Assembly (NCBI RefSeq): GCF_001485215.1
Contig: NZ_BBWW01000002.1
Location: 35,564 to 99,563, forward strand
Direction of reading: 5' to 3'
Origin: Leptolyngbya sp. NIES-2104
GTDB lineage: Bacteria; Cyanobacteriota; Cyanobacteriia; Leptolyngbyales; Leptolyngbyaceae
Length of the DNA: 64,000 nt
The notes beneath the pieces were generated by a model, which was given only the letters and a program-made list of their open reading frames with translations, searched no databases and was not told the DNA's origin. Of this stretch, positions 1 to 8,542 are shown piece by piece (position 1 is the first letter of the stretch; every line of letters starts with the position of its first letter). Position numbers and translations under genes: made by a program.

Positions 1-366
1 GGAACTGTTCAAGTCAACAATGTTGGCGTTGACCCCAACGCTGGCTTAGTCGAACTCTCAGACACCCTGATTGATCAAACCCAACAACTGACAGCAGGAT
101 GTTCCTCGAATCAAGGCAGCAGTTTTGTGATGACGGGACGCGGGGGCATCCCAATGAATCCGCTTGACCAAACAGCAGGTCGCCATCGCACTTGGACAGA
201 TCTGCGTTCTCTCTCTCTAAGCAATCAATCTGTCAGGGCTGAATCAACTTTACCATTAGTGGAAGCCACGACTTGGAAACGCGATCTCAGTGGGAGAGTT
301 CAACTGATTGCAGAAAGCCCTATACCATCGACGCAGACTGCGACTTGTGCAGGAGGTGATCGCTAG
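1..366 (+). CDS. C-terminus of filamentous-haemagglutinin-type secreted protein (5' end outside window)
   Basis: The frame is open from base 1 to a TAG at 364-366, giving the last 121 residues. The stretch VMTGRGGIPMNP followed by a TWTDLR segment matches the C-terminal signature of cyanobacterial two-partner-secretion filamentous haemagglutinin-like proteins (usual form GRGGLPxNP...VWxDLR). In these proteins a long beta-helix precedes this tail, and a TpsB-type outer-membrane partner exports the protein. The N-terminal TPS domain, signal peptide and repeats lie outside the window, so only the family is supported. No terminator is evident in the following 170 bases. Confidence 0.7.
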   Translation, partial: GTVQVNNVGVDPNAGLVELSDTLIDQTQQLTAGCSSNQGSSFVMTGRGGIPMNPLDQTAGRHRTWTDLRSLSLSNQSVRAESTLPLVEATTWKRDLSGRVQLIAESPIPSTQTATCAGGDR

Positions 367-537
367 GAGGAAGTGAGATCGTAACAGGGCGGGGGCACTC
401 TACAGAACCCTTTCTCTTGAAATAGAAAGCTGTGAATCGTGCAGTCATTGGTCTAGGTTTGGTCTGCTTTAGTGCTGGTATGTCTAGTAGCTGAGTCAGA
501 AGCGGTTGCATCGATCTCAGGATAAGGTTCTCAACGC

Positions 538-1224
538 CTAGCATAACTCATGCGATAGACCCCCAAGCTTTGAAAGTTCGGCTTGAATCGTCGATCGCAG
601 ATCATCATCGTAGTCCGAAAGAATTTGTGTTTCTGTCGTAATCAGCGTAACTTTAGGAATCAAAGCGTTCATAATGCCTGCTGCTTTCACGGCGATATGA
701 TTGCTGCCAACGATCACGAGATGATCGGGTCGATCACTGAGGTCTAGCAGTTCGCGAGTCGTAATCGCATTCTCAATTCCGGGCAGATCTGGCTTAACCG
801 CATTTCCGCCCACAGCGATCAGAATTTTATTGGCTGTCACTCGGCGATCGCCAATTTCTAACGTGTGAGCATCCAAAAACCGAGCTTGTCCATCGATCAG
901 TTCCGCTTCTGCTTTTTGTAGATGCTCGATGTGGACTTGGCTCAGATGCTGAATGTGCTGCTCTTTAGCTTTCATGAACTGAGACCAATCAAACTGACAC
1001 GAGACATTACCCCAACCATACTCATCAGCGCTCTGAAAGAATTGCAAAAAGCTAGCAGCATAGGTCATCAGTTTTTCAGGAATACAACCGTGAACGACAC
1101 AAGTTCCACCGACTTGACCACGTTCGACGATCGCGACTCTAGCGCCATAGCTAGCAGCTCGCTCCGATGCAGCTAGACCACCCGGACCCGCTCCAATCAC
1201 AATCAAGTCATAATCAAAATTCAT
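538..1224 (-). pseudogene. Truncated glutathione-reductase-like flavin disulfide reductase
   Basis: The 228 residues start with an FAD-binding fold (VIGAGPGGLAASERAA, residues 10-25) and a redox-active disulfide motif GGTCVVHGCIPEKL, as in the glutathione reductase/mercuric reductase/lipoamide dehydrogenase family. Intact members have about 450 residues. Here homology ends inside the pyridine-nucleotide-binding domain (...DDDLRSTIQAELSK) and a short unrelated tail leads to a stop. The rest of the NAD(P)H domain and the C-terminal dimerisation domain with its catalytic His-Glu are missing. It is therefore probably non-functional, a remnant left at the edge of the copper island. CIPEKL differs from the CVPKKL usual in cyanobacterial glutathione reductases, so the original substrate is uncertain. 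Confidence 0.75.
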
Positions 1225-1380
1225 GGTATCTGCTAATCCATTGTGAAGAGAACGATTACTGCTGAACCTTAGCTACGATAGCTTCGTCATTACGATCGTA
1301 GCGAGTGCTTTCATAGCATTCAATCCAGCATAGAAAAATGAGATAGCTGTGAAATGAGGGTCTATCGCGGGGTAGGACGT

Positions 1381-1402
1381 GTCTACCTATCGATAGAGAG
1401 AC
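1381..1402. promoter_or_regulatory. Candidate operator palindrome upstream of first Cys-rich copper protein
   Basis: The segment GTCT-AC-CTATCGATAG-AG-AGAC is an 18-of-22 palindrome centred on CTATCGATAG, about 80 bases before the DUF326-type gene at 1483. A partial copy (ATCGATAGTCT) lies near 4391, upstream of the second such gene. A shared metal-responsive operator is inferred from position alone, and the cognate regulator is not known. Confidence 0.3.
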
Positions 1403-1482
1403 GCGATCGTAGTTTAGGTCTTCTAGATTAAAACCGAGATTGCACACAGCAAACTTAGAAATTAAACAGGAGACACATTCAG

Positions 1483-1815
1483 ATGCCACACCAAAACTAT
1501 CAATCGATTCTCGATGCGGCAATTCATTGTGCTTACGAATGTGAACATTGTGCAGATGCCTGTTTAGGCGCGATGCCTGACTGTGCGCGGGTCTGTACCG
1601 ATTGCGCTCAAATCTGCTGGGCTTCGGCATCTTATATGAGCCGTGGATCTCGCTTCATTCCTCAAGTTGTTCGCGCCTGCATTGAAATTTGTGATGCTTG
1701 TGCGGCGGAATGTGAAAAGTACCCAGACAATTCTCACTGTCAAAAATGTGCCCAAGCTTGCCGCCAAGCTTCTGCGGAGTATAAGAAAGTGGCAAGCGTC
1801 GCAGGAATTGCCTAG
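1483..1815 (+). CDS. Four-helix-bundle Cys-rich copper-binding protein (DUF326)
   Basis: This 110-residue protein has Cys residues spaced along four predicted helices (HCAYECEHCADAC, CARVCTDCAQIC, CIEICDACAAEC, CQKCAQAC). This is the layout of DUF326/Csp-type copper storage proteins, which bind many Cu(I) ions inside a helix bundle. There is no signal peptide, so it probably acts in the cytoplasm as a copper sponge, like Csp3. AAACAGGAGA lies about 8 bases before the ATG and supports this start. A palindrome precedes the gene and a strong terminator follows it, so it is probably transcribed alone. The multicopper oxidase converges from the other side. A paralogue is at 4520. Metal identity is inferred from family and neighbours. 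Confidence 0.88.
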   Translation: MPHQNYQSILDAAIHCAYECEHCADACLGAMPDCARVCTDCAQICWASASYMSRGSRFIPQVVRACIEICDACAAECEKYPDNSHCQKCAQACRQASAEYKKVASVAGIA

Positions 1816-1844
1816 CATATTGCTCAAACTGTCCTACTCAAAGA

Positions 1845-1881
1845 GGTTGCCTTTCATTTGATAGATAGGCAACCTTTTCTT
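1845..1881 (+). terminator. Rho-independent terminator after copper storage protein
   Basis: A perfect 8-bp stem GGTTGCCT (1845-1852) / AGGCAACC (1867-1874) is followed by TTTTCTT. It lies 30 bases past the stop codon at 1815, between convergent genes. Confidence 0.8.
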
Positions 1882-1899
1882 ACTACGGTGAAGTTTGTT

Positions 1900-3186
1900 C
1901 TAGGTGACGTTGATTAGCATTGTTAATCCCCCTGCACCCTGCGTCTCAACATTATCATTAGTGGCATGGTGAGCAATGTGGCAATGCAGTAACCATTTTC
2001 CCTTCTCCCGCGCCGTCCAAATTACGTCATACCGCTCACCTGGTGCAACATTGATCGTGTCTTTCTCGATCTGGGCAGCGACTGGAACCGGATTCCCATC
2101 GGTTGCTACAATTCTGAAAGGTCCACCATGAATGTGCATCGGATGGATAAACGCATTGTTCGACCCGATGAAGCGGAAGCGAATCTTTTCGCCGACTTTA
2201 GCATTGACTGTTTCGGTAGAAGGATAGGCTTTGCCATTGATGGTAAAAAAGTTGGGGAGTAAACCCTCCATCGGCATTGCGGGGAAAGTGTAGCCTTGTT
2301 TCACTGTCCATTCTTGCAGTTGAACCGTTACATCTTGATCGAAGGCGGGAGTATTCGCTTTCTTCGGTTCAATAATCAACGCGCCGTACATTCCTAGCGT
2401 TTGTTGTCGATCGACATCTTTATGCGAGTGGTAGAAATAAGTACCTGATTGCTTGACCGTGAATTCGTAGGTGTAGCTTTCACCAGGCGCGATCGGTTTC
2501 TGAGTTACATCGGCAGGTCCATCCATATTATTTGGCACAATCATACCGTGCCAGTGAACCGTCGTTGGCTCAGACAGATTGTTTTTGACGATCATGCGAA
2601 TACGATCGCCTTCTGTCACCTGAATTCGGGGACCAGGAACTTGACGATTAAAGGCATAGGCAGCCACTTGTGTTCCAGGTAAGATGTTCCACTTAATTAG
2701 AGAGACATCTAGATTAAAAACCTTGACACCATTCTCTAGCTTAGGTTCTAGTACCTGGTCGCCTCGTGCATCCGCAGGAGCGGTGTAGGCAATCTTGGTT
2801 AAATCGACGGCTGCCATGTCTGCCATTGCTTTCATGCTCGTATCAGCAGTCATGATCATTCCAGGTGGCATGACGAAGCCATTCATTTGAGAAACGCTAC
2901 TCATCGGCGCAGCAGGTAGGGATGAAACGGGTGCAGGAGCAGTTGTCCCGTTCATATTCATTCCCGGCATGGATTCATTGCCTTGACTCACTCCGGGCAT
3001 TGTGGATTGAGGCACATTTTTAGCGCTCATGCTGAAATCACCGTAGAAAGCCGCGATTAGAATTCCGATCGCAAGCGCGAACAAAGTCAAAAGCATGACC
3101 GCAAAAATCTGCGATCGCGTCGCTTTTGGCTTCATACCCATTCCAGTATGTGAATTTGTAGATGACTGATTCGAGTGAACTTTCAT
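1900..3186 (-). CDS. Two-domain multicopper oxidase
   Basis: The 428-residue protein has an N-terminal hydrophobic anchor (about residues 24-47) and then a Met-rich, low-complexity stretch with repeated PGM/MPGMNM motifs of the copper-scavenging kind. Two cupredoxin domains follow. The copper ligands are visible: HWHG (211-214), HSH in the first domain, HPMHIHG, and HCHIAHH (401 onward). Most CopA/CueO-type oxidases have three cupredoxin domains and 500-600 residues, so this is a short two-domain form. It probably oxidises Cu(I) at the outer face of the membrane or in the periplasm. The gene is the promoter-distal partner of the DUF4396 gene, whose stop abuts its start region. No Met is seen at the usual axial type-1 position after HCHIAHH. 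Confidence 0.9.
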   Translation of the reverse strand: MKVHSNQSSTNSHTGMGMKPKATRSQIFAVMLLTLFALAIGILIAAFYGDFSMSAKNVPQSTMPGVSQGNESMPGMNMNGTTAPAPVSSLPAAPMSSVSQMNGFVMPPGMIMTADTSMKAMADMAAVDLTKIAYTAPADARGDQVLEPKLENGVKVFNLDVSLIKWNILPGTQVAAYAFNRQVPGPRIQVTEGDRIRMIVKNNLSEPTTVHWHGMIVPNNMDGPADVTQKPIAPGESYTYEFTVKQSGTYFYHSHKDVDRQQTLGMYGALIIEPKKANTPAFDQDVTVQLQEWTVKQGYTFPAMPMEGLLPNFFTINGKAYPSTETVNAKVGEKIRFRFIGSNNAFIHPMHIHGGPFRIVATDGNPVPVAAQIEKDTINVAPGERYDVIWTAREKGKWLLHCHIAHHATNDNVETQGAGGLTMLINVT

Positions 3187-4182
3187 TTATCTTCCTTCCC
3201 TATCAGACATATCAAGCTCAGATGCGGGGTGAATCGCTTTATCGGTAGAAGCATTCGGTGCAGGTATCTCACCAGAAGTTGTAGCAATCCGGTTTCGTTC
3301 AGTAGCCAAACTATGACCGCCCTTACCCAAAGCTCTGACTGTTCCCATGCCATGTTTTAGACCAACAGCAACCAGCCACAGATTGACCGGAAAAGCGACA
3401 ACCAAGCCAACCAATGTTGCCAATGACATCACGCCCCAAAAGCGAAGAGAGGTCGCTTCCATTGCCGTCATGTCGCGACTCATCAGAATCACCATCACCG
3501 GAATCATGCCCGCCATGACCGCGTTCATGGAAAGCCATTCAGGAGTGAAAGACCGTCGAACAGCTTTCAGGTACGAACCACCGAGCATATCTTTCATAAA
3601 CAAGGCTTGAAAAATCAATAGCCCGAACGCAAAGCCGAACACATATTCAGAAATGACATCCAGCCACATCGGTAGCCCCAAAGCTGCGGTGATCGCAGCC
3701 GCGACAATAATTCCTGTTGCATCTCCTGCCATGCAGTGAATGGTTGATCCGAGTGTTTGCTTCCACAAGGGTCGAACAAACGCTTCGTGTTCTCCGGGGG
3801 CTGGCTCTTGGCAGGACAAGATGTACAAGGCTGCCCCAACGACTCCGGTGTAGAGTGTCACTAATATCCATCCCCATTTCATCACGGTAAGTTCAGGATT
3901 GCGAGTGAGGGCATCCCAAGCAACGTAAATGACCGCGATCGCGCTCAGACTAAACCAAACTAGCAAAACCCGATCGATCAGCATCGCGTTTTGAGGCTGT
4001 GGTGCGATCGAAGGTGTCATTTCAGGCATCTTCATTCCAGGCATACTGGAATCCGTCGGAGATTGAGCAATGAAGCGATGAGGGCTGGGTGAGCTTTGAC
4101 TTGATCCCAGTTTGGGAGTGAGAAAGACAACTGCGATCGCGGCTGTGAACAAAACTATCCACAAAGCGAGTTTAGAACGCAT
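3187..4182 (-). CDS. DUF4396 membrane protein in copper operon
   Basis: The 331-residue protein has an N-terminal hydrophobic segment, a PGMKMPEM metal-binding-looking stretch, and about six further membrane spans. The C-terminal half (LPMWLDVISEYVFGFAFGLL, then MPVMV- and GHMGTV-like segments) matches DUF4396, a family often found with copper resistance genes. I chose ATG at 4182 (MRSKLALW) because AAGGTAAG lies just upstream. An in-frame ATG at 4221 would add 13 polar residues. The gene is immediately followed by the multicopper oxidase with no gap, so the two form an operon. Its biochemical role is unknown. The context suggests copper handling at the membrane. Confidence 0.8.
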   Translation of the reverse strand: MRSKLALWIVLFTAAIAVVFLTPKLGSSQSSPSPHRFIAQSPTDSSMPGMKMPEMTPSIAPQPQNAMLIDRVLLVWFSLSAIAVIYVAWDALTRNPELTVMKWGWILVTLYTGVVGAALYILSCQEPAPGEHEAFVRPLWKQTLGSTIHCMAGDATGIIVAAAITAALGLPMWLDVISEYVFGFAFGLLIFQALFMKDMLGGSYLKAVRRSFTPEWLSMNAVMAGMIPVMVILMSRDMTAMEATSLRFWGVMSLATLVGLVVAFPVNLWLVAVGLKHGMGTVRALGKGGHSLATERNRIATTSGEIPAPNASTDKAIHPASELDMSDREGR

Positions 4183-4301
4183 ACTTACCTTGCTACAGTG
4201 GAAATTGAGATTCAGCAGCAAAAACGATTCTTTGAAACTTGATTGCTGATCAAAAGACTTCTACAAATTTAAAGCTGCTATTACTATCCTGATACACGAA
4301 G

Positions 4302-4379
4302 ATGAAATAAGAATGAAGTGTTTCGATTGAATCAGGAAGATTTTAAGGACATATCAGATGAACATGAAATCAGCATGAA
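4302..4379. promoter_or_regulatory. 11-bp-period direct repeats, candidate copper response-regulator sites
   Basis: ATGAA occurs at 4302-4306 and 4313-4317, and again at 4364-4368 and 4375-4379. On the other strand each pair reads TTCAT-N6-TTCAT. An 11-bp period is the spacing of tandem half-sites for OmpR/PhoB-type response regulators, and cyanobacterial CopR is of that type. The pairs lie in the 337-base divergent region between the DUF4396/oxidase operon and the second copper storage gene, so they could serve both. No copRS genes are in the window. Nothing else recognisable lies in this intergenic stretch. Confidence 0.45.
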
Positions 4380-4519
4380 ATGACGTTCCATCGATAGTCT
4401 TGATCTTTCACAGAAAATTTTACTTCAGATGCTAGAGGCGACCTTACCAGCAACTCTCTACCGTTAAAGCCAAGAACGAAACTACAGTTCTTTGAACTTT
4501 ACATTCTAGGAGTTTCATT

Positions 4520-4873
4520 ATGACTGCAACCCAATCCCATCAATCCCAACTCGAATCCTGTATCGAAGCGTGCCTTGATTGTTTACGCGAGTGCGAAACC
4601 TGTGCAACTGCCTGCCTCGATAGCGACATGGTGCAAATGATGGCTCAGTGCATCAAGACCTGTCGCGACTGTGCGGATACTTGCGATATTTGCGCTCGGT
4701 TTATGGCTCGCAATTCTGATCTTCATGCTCAACTCTGTGGCGTTTGTGCTGAAGCTTGCGATCGCTGTGCGGCTGAATGTGACAAACACGATCACGACCA
4801 CTGTAAGCGATGCGCTGAAGCTTGTCGCCGTTGCGCTGAAGCTTGTCGCCAAATGGCTGCAGCAATGGCTTAA
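4520..4873 (+). CDS. Four-helix-bundle Cys-rich copper-binding protein (DUF326), second copy
   Basis: This 117-residue paralogue of the protein at 1483 is richer in Cys, with about 20 residues in patterns such as CIEACLDCLRECETC, CIKTCRDCADTCDIC and CAEACDRCAAEC. It also has a His-rich turn (HDHDHCKRC). Such proteins hold Cu(I) in the core of a four-helix bundle. There is no signal peptide, so cytosolic storage is likely. TAGGAGTTTC lies just before the ATG. It is transcribed divergently from the oxidase operon and is probably monocistronic, since a hairpin follows. The C-terminal EACRRCAEACRQM repeat suggests internal duplication. Confidence 0.88.
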   Translation: MTATQSHQSQLESCIEACLDCLRECETCATACLDSDMVQMMAQCIKTCRDCADTCDICARFMARNSDLHAQLCGVCAEACDRCAAECDKHDHDHCKRCAEACRRCAEACRQMAAAMA

Positions 4874-4894
4874 TTGAATTGGAGCGGCTCGATC

Positions 4895-4929
4895 GAGGCT
4901 GTCTCTGAGGCGTAGGGATAGCCTCTTCT
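4895..4929 (+). terminator. Possible terminator hairpin
   Basis: GAGGCT (4895-4900) pairs with AGCCTC (4920-4925), followed by TTCTC. The loop is 19 bases and the T tract is weak, so this is a modest candidate. Confidence 0.35.
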
Positions 4930-4959
4930 CATTCTGTAGGAATACTTTGAGGCAATCGC

Positions 4960-4991
4960 TTGACTCTCCAGCCCACTAGAGGGTTCAAGAT
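4960..4991 (+). promoter_or_regulatory. Candidate MerR-type operator/promoter of copZ-copA operon
   Basis: TTGACT (4960-4965) is followed by an imperfect dyad ACTCTCCAG ... CTAGAGGGT (4963-4984), ending about 45 bases before copZ. The ACTCT...AGAGGGT arms next to a TTGACT -35 resemble operators of MerR-family metal regulators, which lie in an over-long 19-20-bp spacer. The -10 hexamer is not convincing (TCAAGA or CAAGAT). The operon ends in a merR gene (8121), which would make this autoregulated. Confidence 0.5.
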
Positions 4992-5029
4992 AGAGACAGT
5001 TCACTTCTCGCCTCAAGGAAGATTAAACA

Positions 5030-5224
5030 ATGTCTTTTCAGTTTACGGTTCCCAATATGGCTTGTTCAGCTTGCAGCGACACGATTACCACTGCAATTAA
5101 AGCGATCGACCCCACAGCACAAGTCAGTGCTGACCCAAAAACAAAGCAAGTTAGCGTCGAAACCCAAGCTTCAGAAGACACCATTAAAGAAGCTGTCACG
5201 AACGCAGGCTATACCGTTGCATAG
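5030..5224 (+). CDS. copZ: Copper chaperone, heavy-metal-associated domain
   Basis: This 64-residue single HMA domain has the Cu(I) motif MACSACS (residues 10-16) in the first loop, and a beta-alpha-beta-beta-alpha-beta pattern of the right length. It would carry Cu(I) in the cytosol and hand it to the P-type ATPase encoded 11 bases downstream. Cyanobacterial Atx1 proteins are of this kind. AAGGAAGATT lies upstream of the ATG. It is the first gene of the operon copZ-copA-cupredoxin-merR. The product is clear, but whether to call it atx1 or copZ is a naming choice. Confidence 0.9.
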   Translation: MSFQFTVPNMACSACSDTITTAIKAIDPTAQVSADPKTKQVSVETQASEDTIKEAVTNAGYTVA

Positions 5225-5235
5225 GTTTATCTATC

Positions 5236-7542
5236 ATGGAAACAAACACGCTGAAATTGCAGGGGATGAGTTGCGCTTCGTGTGCCCGCAGCGTTGAAGA
5301 TGCGATTCGTTTGGTTCCGGGTGTAGCAGAGGTTAGCGTCAACTTCGGAGCCGAACAAGCATCGATACAATTCGATCCCGATCGCACGAATTTAGAGCAG
5401 ATTCAAAGCGCGATCGTCGAGGCGGGATACGGTTCTTACTCGCTGCAAGACCAAGAATTCATCACCGATGAATCCGATGCCGAGAAAACAGCCCGATTGC
5501 GAGAGTTTAGGCATCTTAGAACCAAAGTCATCGTTGCAGGGGTGATTAGCGCGATTCTAGTATTTGGCTCATTACCAATGATGCTTGGATTTCCGATTCT
5601 ATTCATTCCTACATGGCTGCACAATGCTTGGTTTCAATTGATTCTTTCCACTCCGATCATGTTCTGGGCAGGTCGAGAATTCTTCATTAATGCTTGGAAA
5701 GCTCTCAAGCGACACACCGCAACGATGGATACGTTAGTGGCGCTTGGGACGGGAGCCGCTTATCTATACTCACTTGTCGCAACGCTGATTCCAAGCTTCT
5801 TTCTGTCGCAAGGACTCAACCCAGATGTTTACTATGAAGCCGCAAATGTGATCATTACGCTGATTTTGCTAGGTCGATTACTCGAAATGCGGGCGCGGGG
5901 ACAAACTTCTGAGGCGATTCGGAAACTGATTGGATTGCAAGCGCGAGATGCCCGTATTGTTCGCAACGGGCAGGAACTTGAAGTTCCGATTCAGGATGTC
6001 CGTATTGGTGACATTGTGATCGTGCGTCCGGGGGAAAAAATTCCGGTAGATGGTGAGATCGTTCAAGGCAGTTCGCAGATTGATGAATCGATGGTGACGG
6101 GTGAAAGCGTCCCGACGAAAAAGCAACTCGGTGATGAGGTAATTGGAGCCACGATCAATAAAACAGGAAGCTTTCGATTTCGAGCCACACGAGTCGGGAA
6201 AGACACGGTTCTGGCTCAGATTGTTCAATTGGTACAGCAAGCTCAAGGATCAAAAGCACCGATTCAGCGATTAGCGGATCAAGTCACTGGATGGTTTGTT
6301 CCGGTGGTGATTGCGATCGCAATTCTCACTTTTCTCATCTGGTTTAATGTCATGGGAAATGTGACTTTAGCTCTAATCACAACCGTTGGCGTTCTCATCA
6401 TTGCTTGTCCTTGTGCGCTTGGACTTGCGACTCCAACCTCGGTCATGGTTGGAACTGGCAAAGGTGCAGAGAATGGCATTCTAATCAAAGGAGCCGAAAG
6501 CTTAGAGTTAGCGCATCAGATCGAAACGATCGTACTCGACAAAACTGGAACCCTCACCGAAGGCAAACCTACCGTGACCGATTTTATTAGCACAGTGGGT
6601 TCTGAGAATGAACTGAAGTTATTGCGGTTAGCGGCATCGATCGAGCGCATTTCTGAGCATCCATTAGCTGAAGCGGTCGTGCGGTATGCCCAAGCTCAGG
6701 AAGTAATTTTAAGTGATGTTCAGAACTTTGAAGCTGTTGCAGGGAGTGGCGTTGAAGGAATGGTTTCTAATCATCTGGTTCAGATCGGTACGCAGCGATG
6801 GTTAAACGAACTTAGAATTGATACTGCTGAGATCGAATCTGAGAAAAACCGATTAGAGGCACTGGGAAAAACGGTGATTCTGATTGCGATCGATCATCAA
6901 CTACAAGGTTTAATGGGCATTTCTGACGCGCTGAAACCGTCTTCAGCCCAAGCCGTTCGCGCTCTGCAACGATTGGGACTTGAAGTGGTGATGCTGACCG
7001 GAGACAACCAGCAGACCGCAAACGCGATCGCGCAACAAGTCGGGATTCAAACCGTGATTGCTGAAGTCAGACCTGAGCAAAAAGCAGCGACGATCTCAGC
7101 CATTCAGAGCGGTCAGATTGGCAAAACATCCACGACTCGAACAAAGTCACGCCGACACGCAAAATCGAAAATCGTAGCAATGGTCGGCGATGGGATTAAT
7201 GACGCGCCTGCATTGGCGCAAGCGGATGTCGGTATTGCGATCGGGACTGGAACCGATGTTGCGATCGCAGCGAGTGACATCACTTTAATCTCTGGTGATT
7301 TGCAAAGCATTGTGACTGCAATTCAACTGAGTCGCGCCACCATTCGCAACATTCGGCAAAATTTGTTCTTTGCCTTTATCTACAACACGGTGGGAATTCC
7401 GATCGCCGCAGGCATTCTCTTCCCCGTCTTTGGTTGGCTCCTCAATCCCATCATTGCAGGAGGTGCAATGGCGCTCAGTTCAGTTTCTGTGCTGACTAAT
7501 GCACTGCGGCTGCGAAATTTCAAACCGAAAGCAACGGCATAA
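5236..7542 (+). CDS. copA: Copper-translocating P1B-type ATPase
   Basis: The 768-residue protein contains one N-terminal HMA domain (GMSCASC, residues 10-16), TGES (288-291) in the actuator domain, the membrane CPC metal site (391-393), the phosphorylated Asp435 in DKTGTLTEG, and GDGIND (651-656). CPC with Cys-rich N-terminus defines the Cu(I) subgroup (CopA/PacS/CtaA). It would export or compartmentalise Cu(I) received from CopZ. Just before the GDGIND hinge lies an unusual basic insert of about 17 residues ([15 protein letters not shown], about 633-647), longer than in typical homologues. The gene follows copZ by 11 bases, and the cupredoxin gene follows directly. Confidence 0.96.
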   Translation: METNTLKLQGMSCASCARSVEDAIRLVPGVAEVSVNFGAEQASIQFDPDRTNLEQIQSAIVEAGYGSYSLQDQEFITDESDAEKTARLREFRHLRTKVIVAGVISAILVFGSLPMMLGFPILFIPTWLHNAWFQLILSTPIMFWAGREFFINAWKALKRHTATMDTLVALGTGAAYLYSLVATLIPSFFLSQGLNPDVYYEAANVIITLILLGRLLEMRARGQTSEAIRKLIGLQARDARIVRNGQELEVPIQDVRIGDIVIVRPGEKIPVDGEIVQGSSQIDESMVTGESVPTKKQLGDEVIGATINKTGSFRFRATRVGKDTVLAQIVQLVQQAQGSKAPIQRLADQVTGWFVPVVIAIAILTFLIWFNVMGNVTLALITTVGVLIIACPCALGLATPTSVMVGTGKGAENGILIKGAESLELAHQIETIVLDKTGTLTEGKPTVTDFISTVGSENELKLLRLAASIERISEHPLAEAVVRYAQAQEVILSDVQNFEAVAGSGVEGMVSNHLVQIGTQRWLNELRIDTAEIESEKNRLEALGKTVILIAIDHQLQGLMGISDALKPSSAQAVRALQRLGLEVVMLTGDNQQTANAIAQQVGIQTVIAEVRPEQKAATISAIQSGQIGKTSTTRTKSRRHAKSKIVAMVGDGINDAPALAQADVGIAIGTGTDVAIAASDITLISGDLQSIVTAIQLSRATIRNIRQNLFFAFIYNTVGIPIAAGILFPVFGWLLNPIIAGGAMALSSVSVLTNALRLRNFKPKATA

Positions 7543-7551
7543 GGAGGCATC

Positions 7552-8118
7552 ATGATCCGAAAACATTGGATGATTGGAAGTCTAGCGGGATTTGGATTGT
7601 TACTGGGTGTTTCTAGCGCAGCAATGGCACAAACACCTCACGATCAAATGCAACCGTCTGAACCGACAACTAGCTTTCGCCGCATTGATCAACCGCTGTG
7701 GTTGAAGGGTGCTGTCACGGCTGGAGGGATCGGATTAATTGGGGTAGAGCTTTGGTGGTTTTTGTTTAGTAAATCTAAGTCCCGTAAAGCAGACACTAAT
7801 CAGGGAATTCAACAGGCGACGATTACGGTTGATGGTGGCTACGAGCCGAATCGAGTCGTGGTTGCGGTCGGGCAACCTGTGCGATTGAGCTTCGATCGAC
7901 GTGATCCCTCTAGCTGTCTCGAAGCGGTGCGAATGCCTGATTTTCACATTGCCAAAGATTTACCGCTCAATCAAGTGACGGCGATCGAGTTTACGCCAAC
8001 GGAACCCGGAGAATATGAGTTCACCTGCGGGATGAATATGTTTCGTGGCACGATCGAAGTCCAGGGTGATTCCCAACCTGTCGAATCAACTCAAACTTTA
8101 GTTTCTCAGCGGAGTTAA
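7552..8118 (+). CDS. Membrane-anchored cupredoxin-domain protein
   Basis: The 188-residue protein has a signal-like N-terminus ending ...SSAAMAQ (about residue 26) and a second membrane segment (about 55-74, ending with WWFLFSKSKSRK). The rest is a cupredoxin domain of the plastocyanin/CopC-associated kind. Likely copper ligands lie in SSCLE, PDFH and the C-terminal CGMNMFRG. The strong Shine-Dalgarno AAGGAGG overlaps the copA stop codon. It would bind copper on the periplasmic side, perhaps accepting it from CopA. The gene ends 2 bases before the merR start, so the operon is tight. Confidence 0.85.
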   Translation: MIRKHWMIGSLAGFGLLLGVSSAAMAQTPHDQMQPSEPTTSFRRIDQPLWLKGAVTAGGIGLIGVELWWFLFSKSKSRKADTNQGIQQATITVDGGYEPNRVVVAVGQPVRLSFDRRDPSSCLEAVRMPDFHIAKDLPLNQVTAIEFTPTEPGEYEFTCGMNMFRGTIEVQGDSQPVESTQTLVSQRS

Positions 8119-8120
8119 TC

Positions 8121-8534
8121 ATGGTTGTTCAAGATGAGCCGAAACTGATTGGCGTGATTTCAAAGGAAAGCGGGCTTCCGGTAAAAACCATTCGATACTA
8201 TGAAGAACTTGGACTTCTGAAGACAATCGGACGAACTGAAGGAGGCTATCGATTGTTTCGCTCGGATACACTCTCTCGATTACATTTCATCAAACGCGCT
8301 CAAAGTCTTGGATTAAGTTTGTCCGAGATCAAAGCCTTTTTAGAGGTTCGCGAGACAGGCGATCTCCCCTGTGTTCATGTTAGACAGACCCTTCAGGAAA
8401 AGCTGAGTGATATCGATCGACAAATTTTAGAACTGCAACGATTGAAGCTTGAACTCACAGAGCTATTAAGCGATCCGACGGCTCAACCAATTGTGACTGA
8501 AACAATGATTTGTCCCATCCTTGAATCGATCTAA
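8121..8534 (+). CDS. MerR-family metal-responsive regulator
   Basis: This 137-residue protein has a MerR winged helix (ISKESGLPVKTIRYYEELGLL, about 13-33; GGYRLF), a long dimerisation helix, and candidate metal Cys residues at 84 (DLPCVHVRQ) and 131 near the C-terminus (MICPIL). It sits at the end of the copper operon and probably controls it through the dyad at 4960. CueR-type Cu(I) sensors have Ser at the position equivalent to ZntR Cys79 and two Cys in the C-terminal loop. A Cys at the start of the dimer helix with only one C-terminal Cys fits a divalent-metal sensor as well. The metal is therefore not settled. Confidence 0.85.
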   Translation: MVVQDEPKLIGVISKESGLPVKTIRYYEELGLLKTIGRTEGGYRLFRSDTLSRLHFIKRAQSLGLSLSEIKAFLEVRETGDLPCVHVRQTLQEKLSDIDRQILELQRLKLELTELLSDPTAQPIVTETMICPILESI

Positions 8535-8542
8535 TTCTGGCT

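Noticed and set aside
320-544. 74-codon minus-strand frame beside the truncated reductase
   Set aside because: No similarity to the missing reductase C-terminus and no ribosome site. It looks like a chance frame.
1256-1630. 124-codon minus-strand frame overlapping the first copper storage gene
   Set aside because: Its coding strand is antisense to a clear DUF326 gene and it has no recognisable domains.
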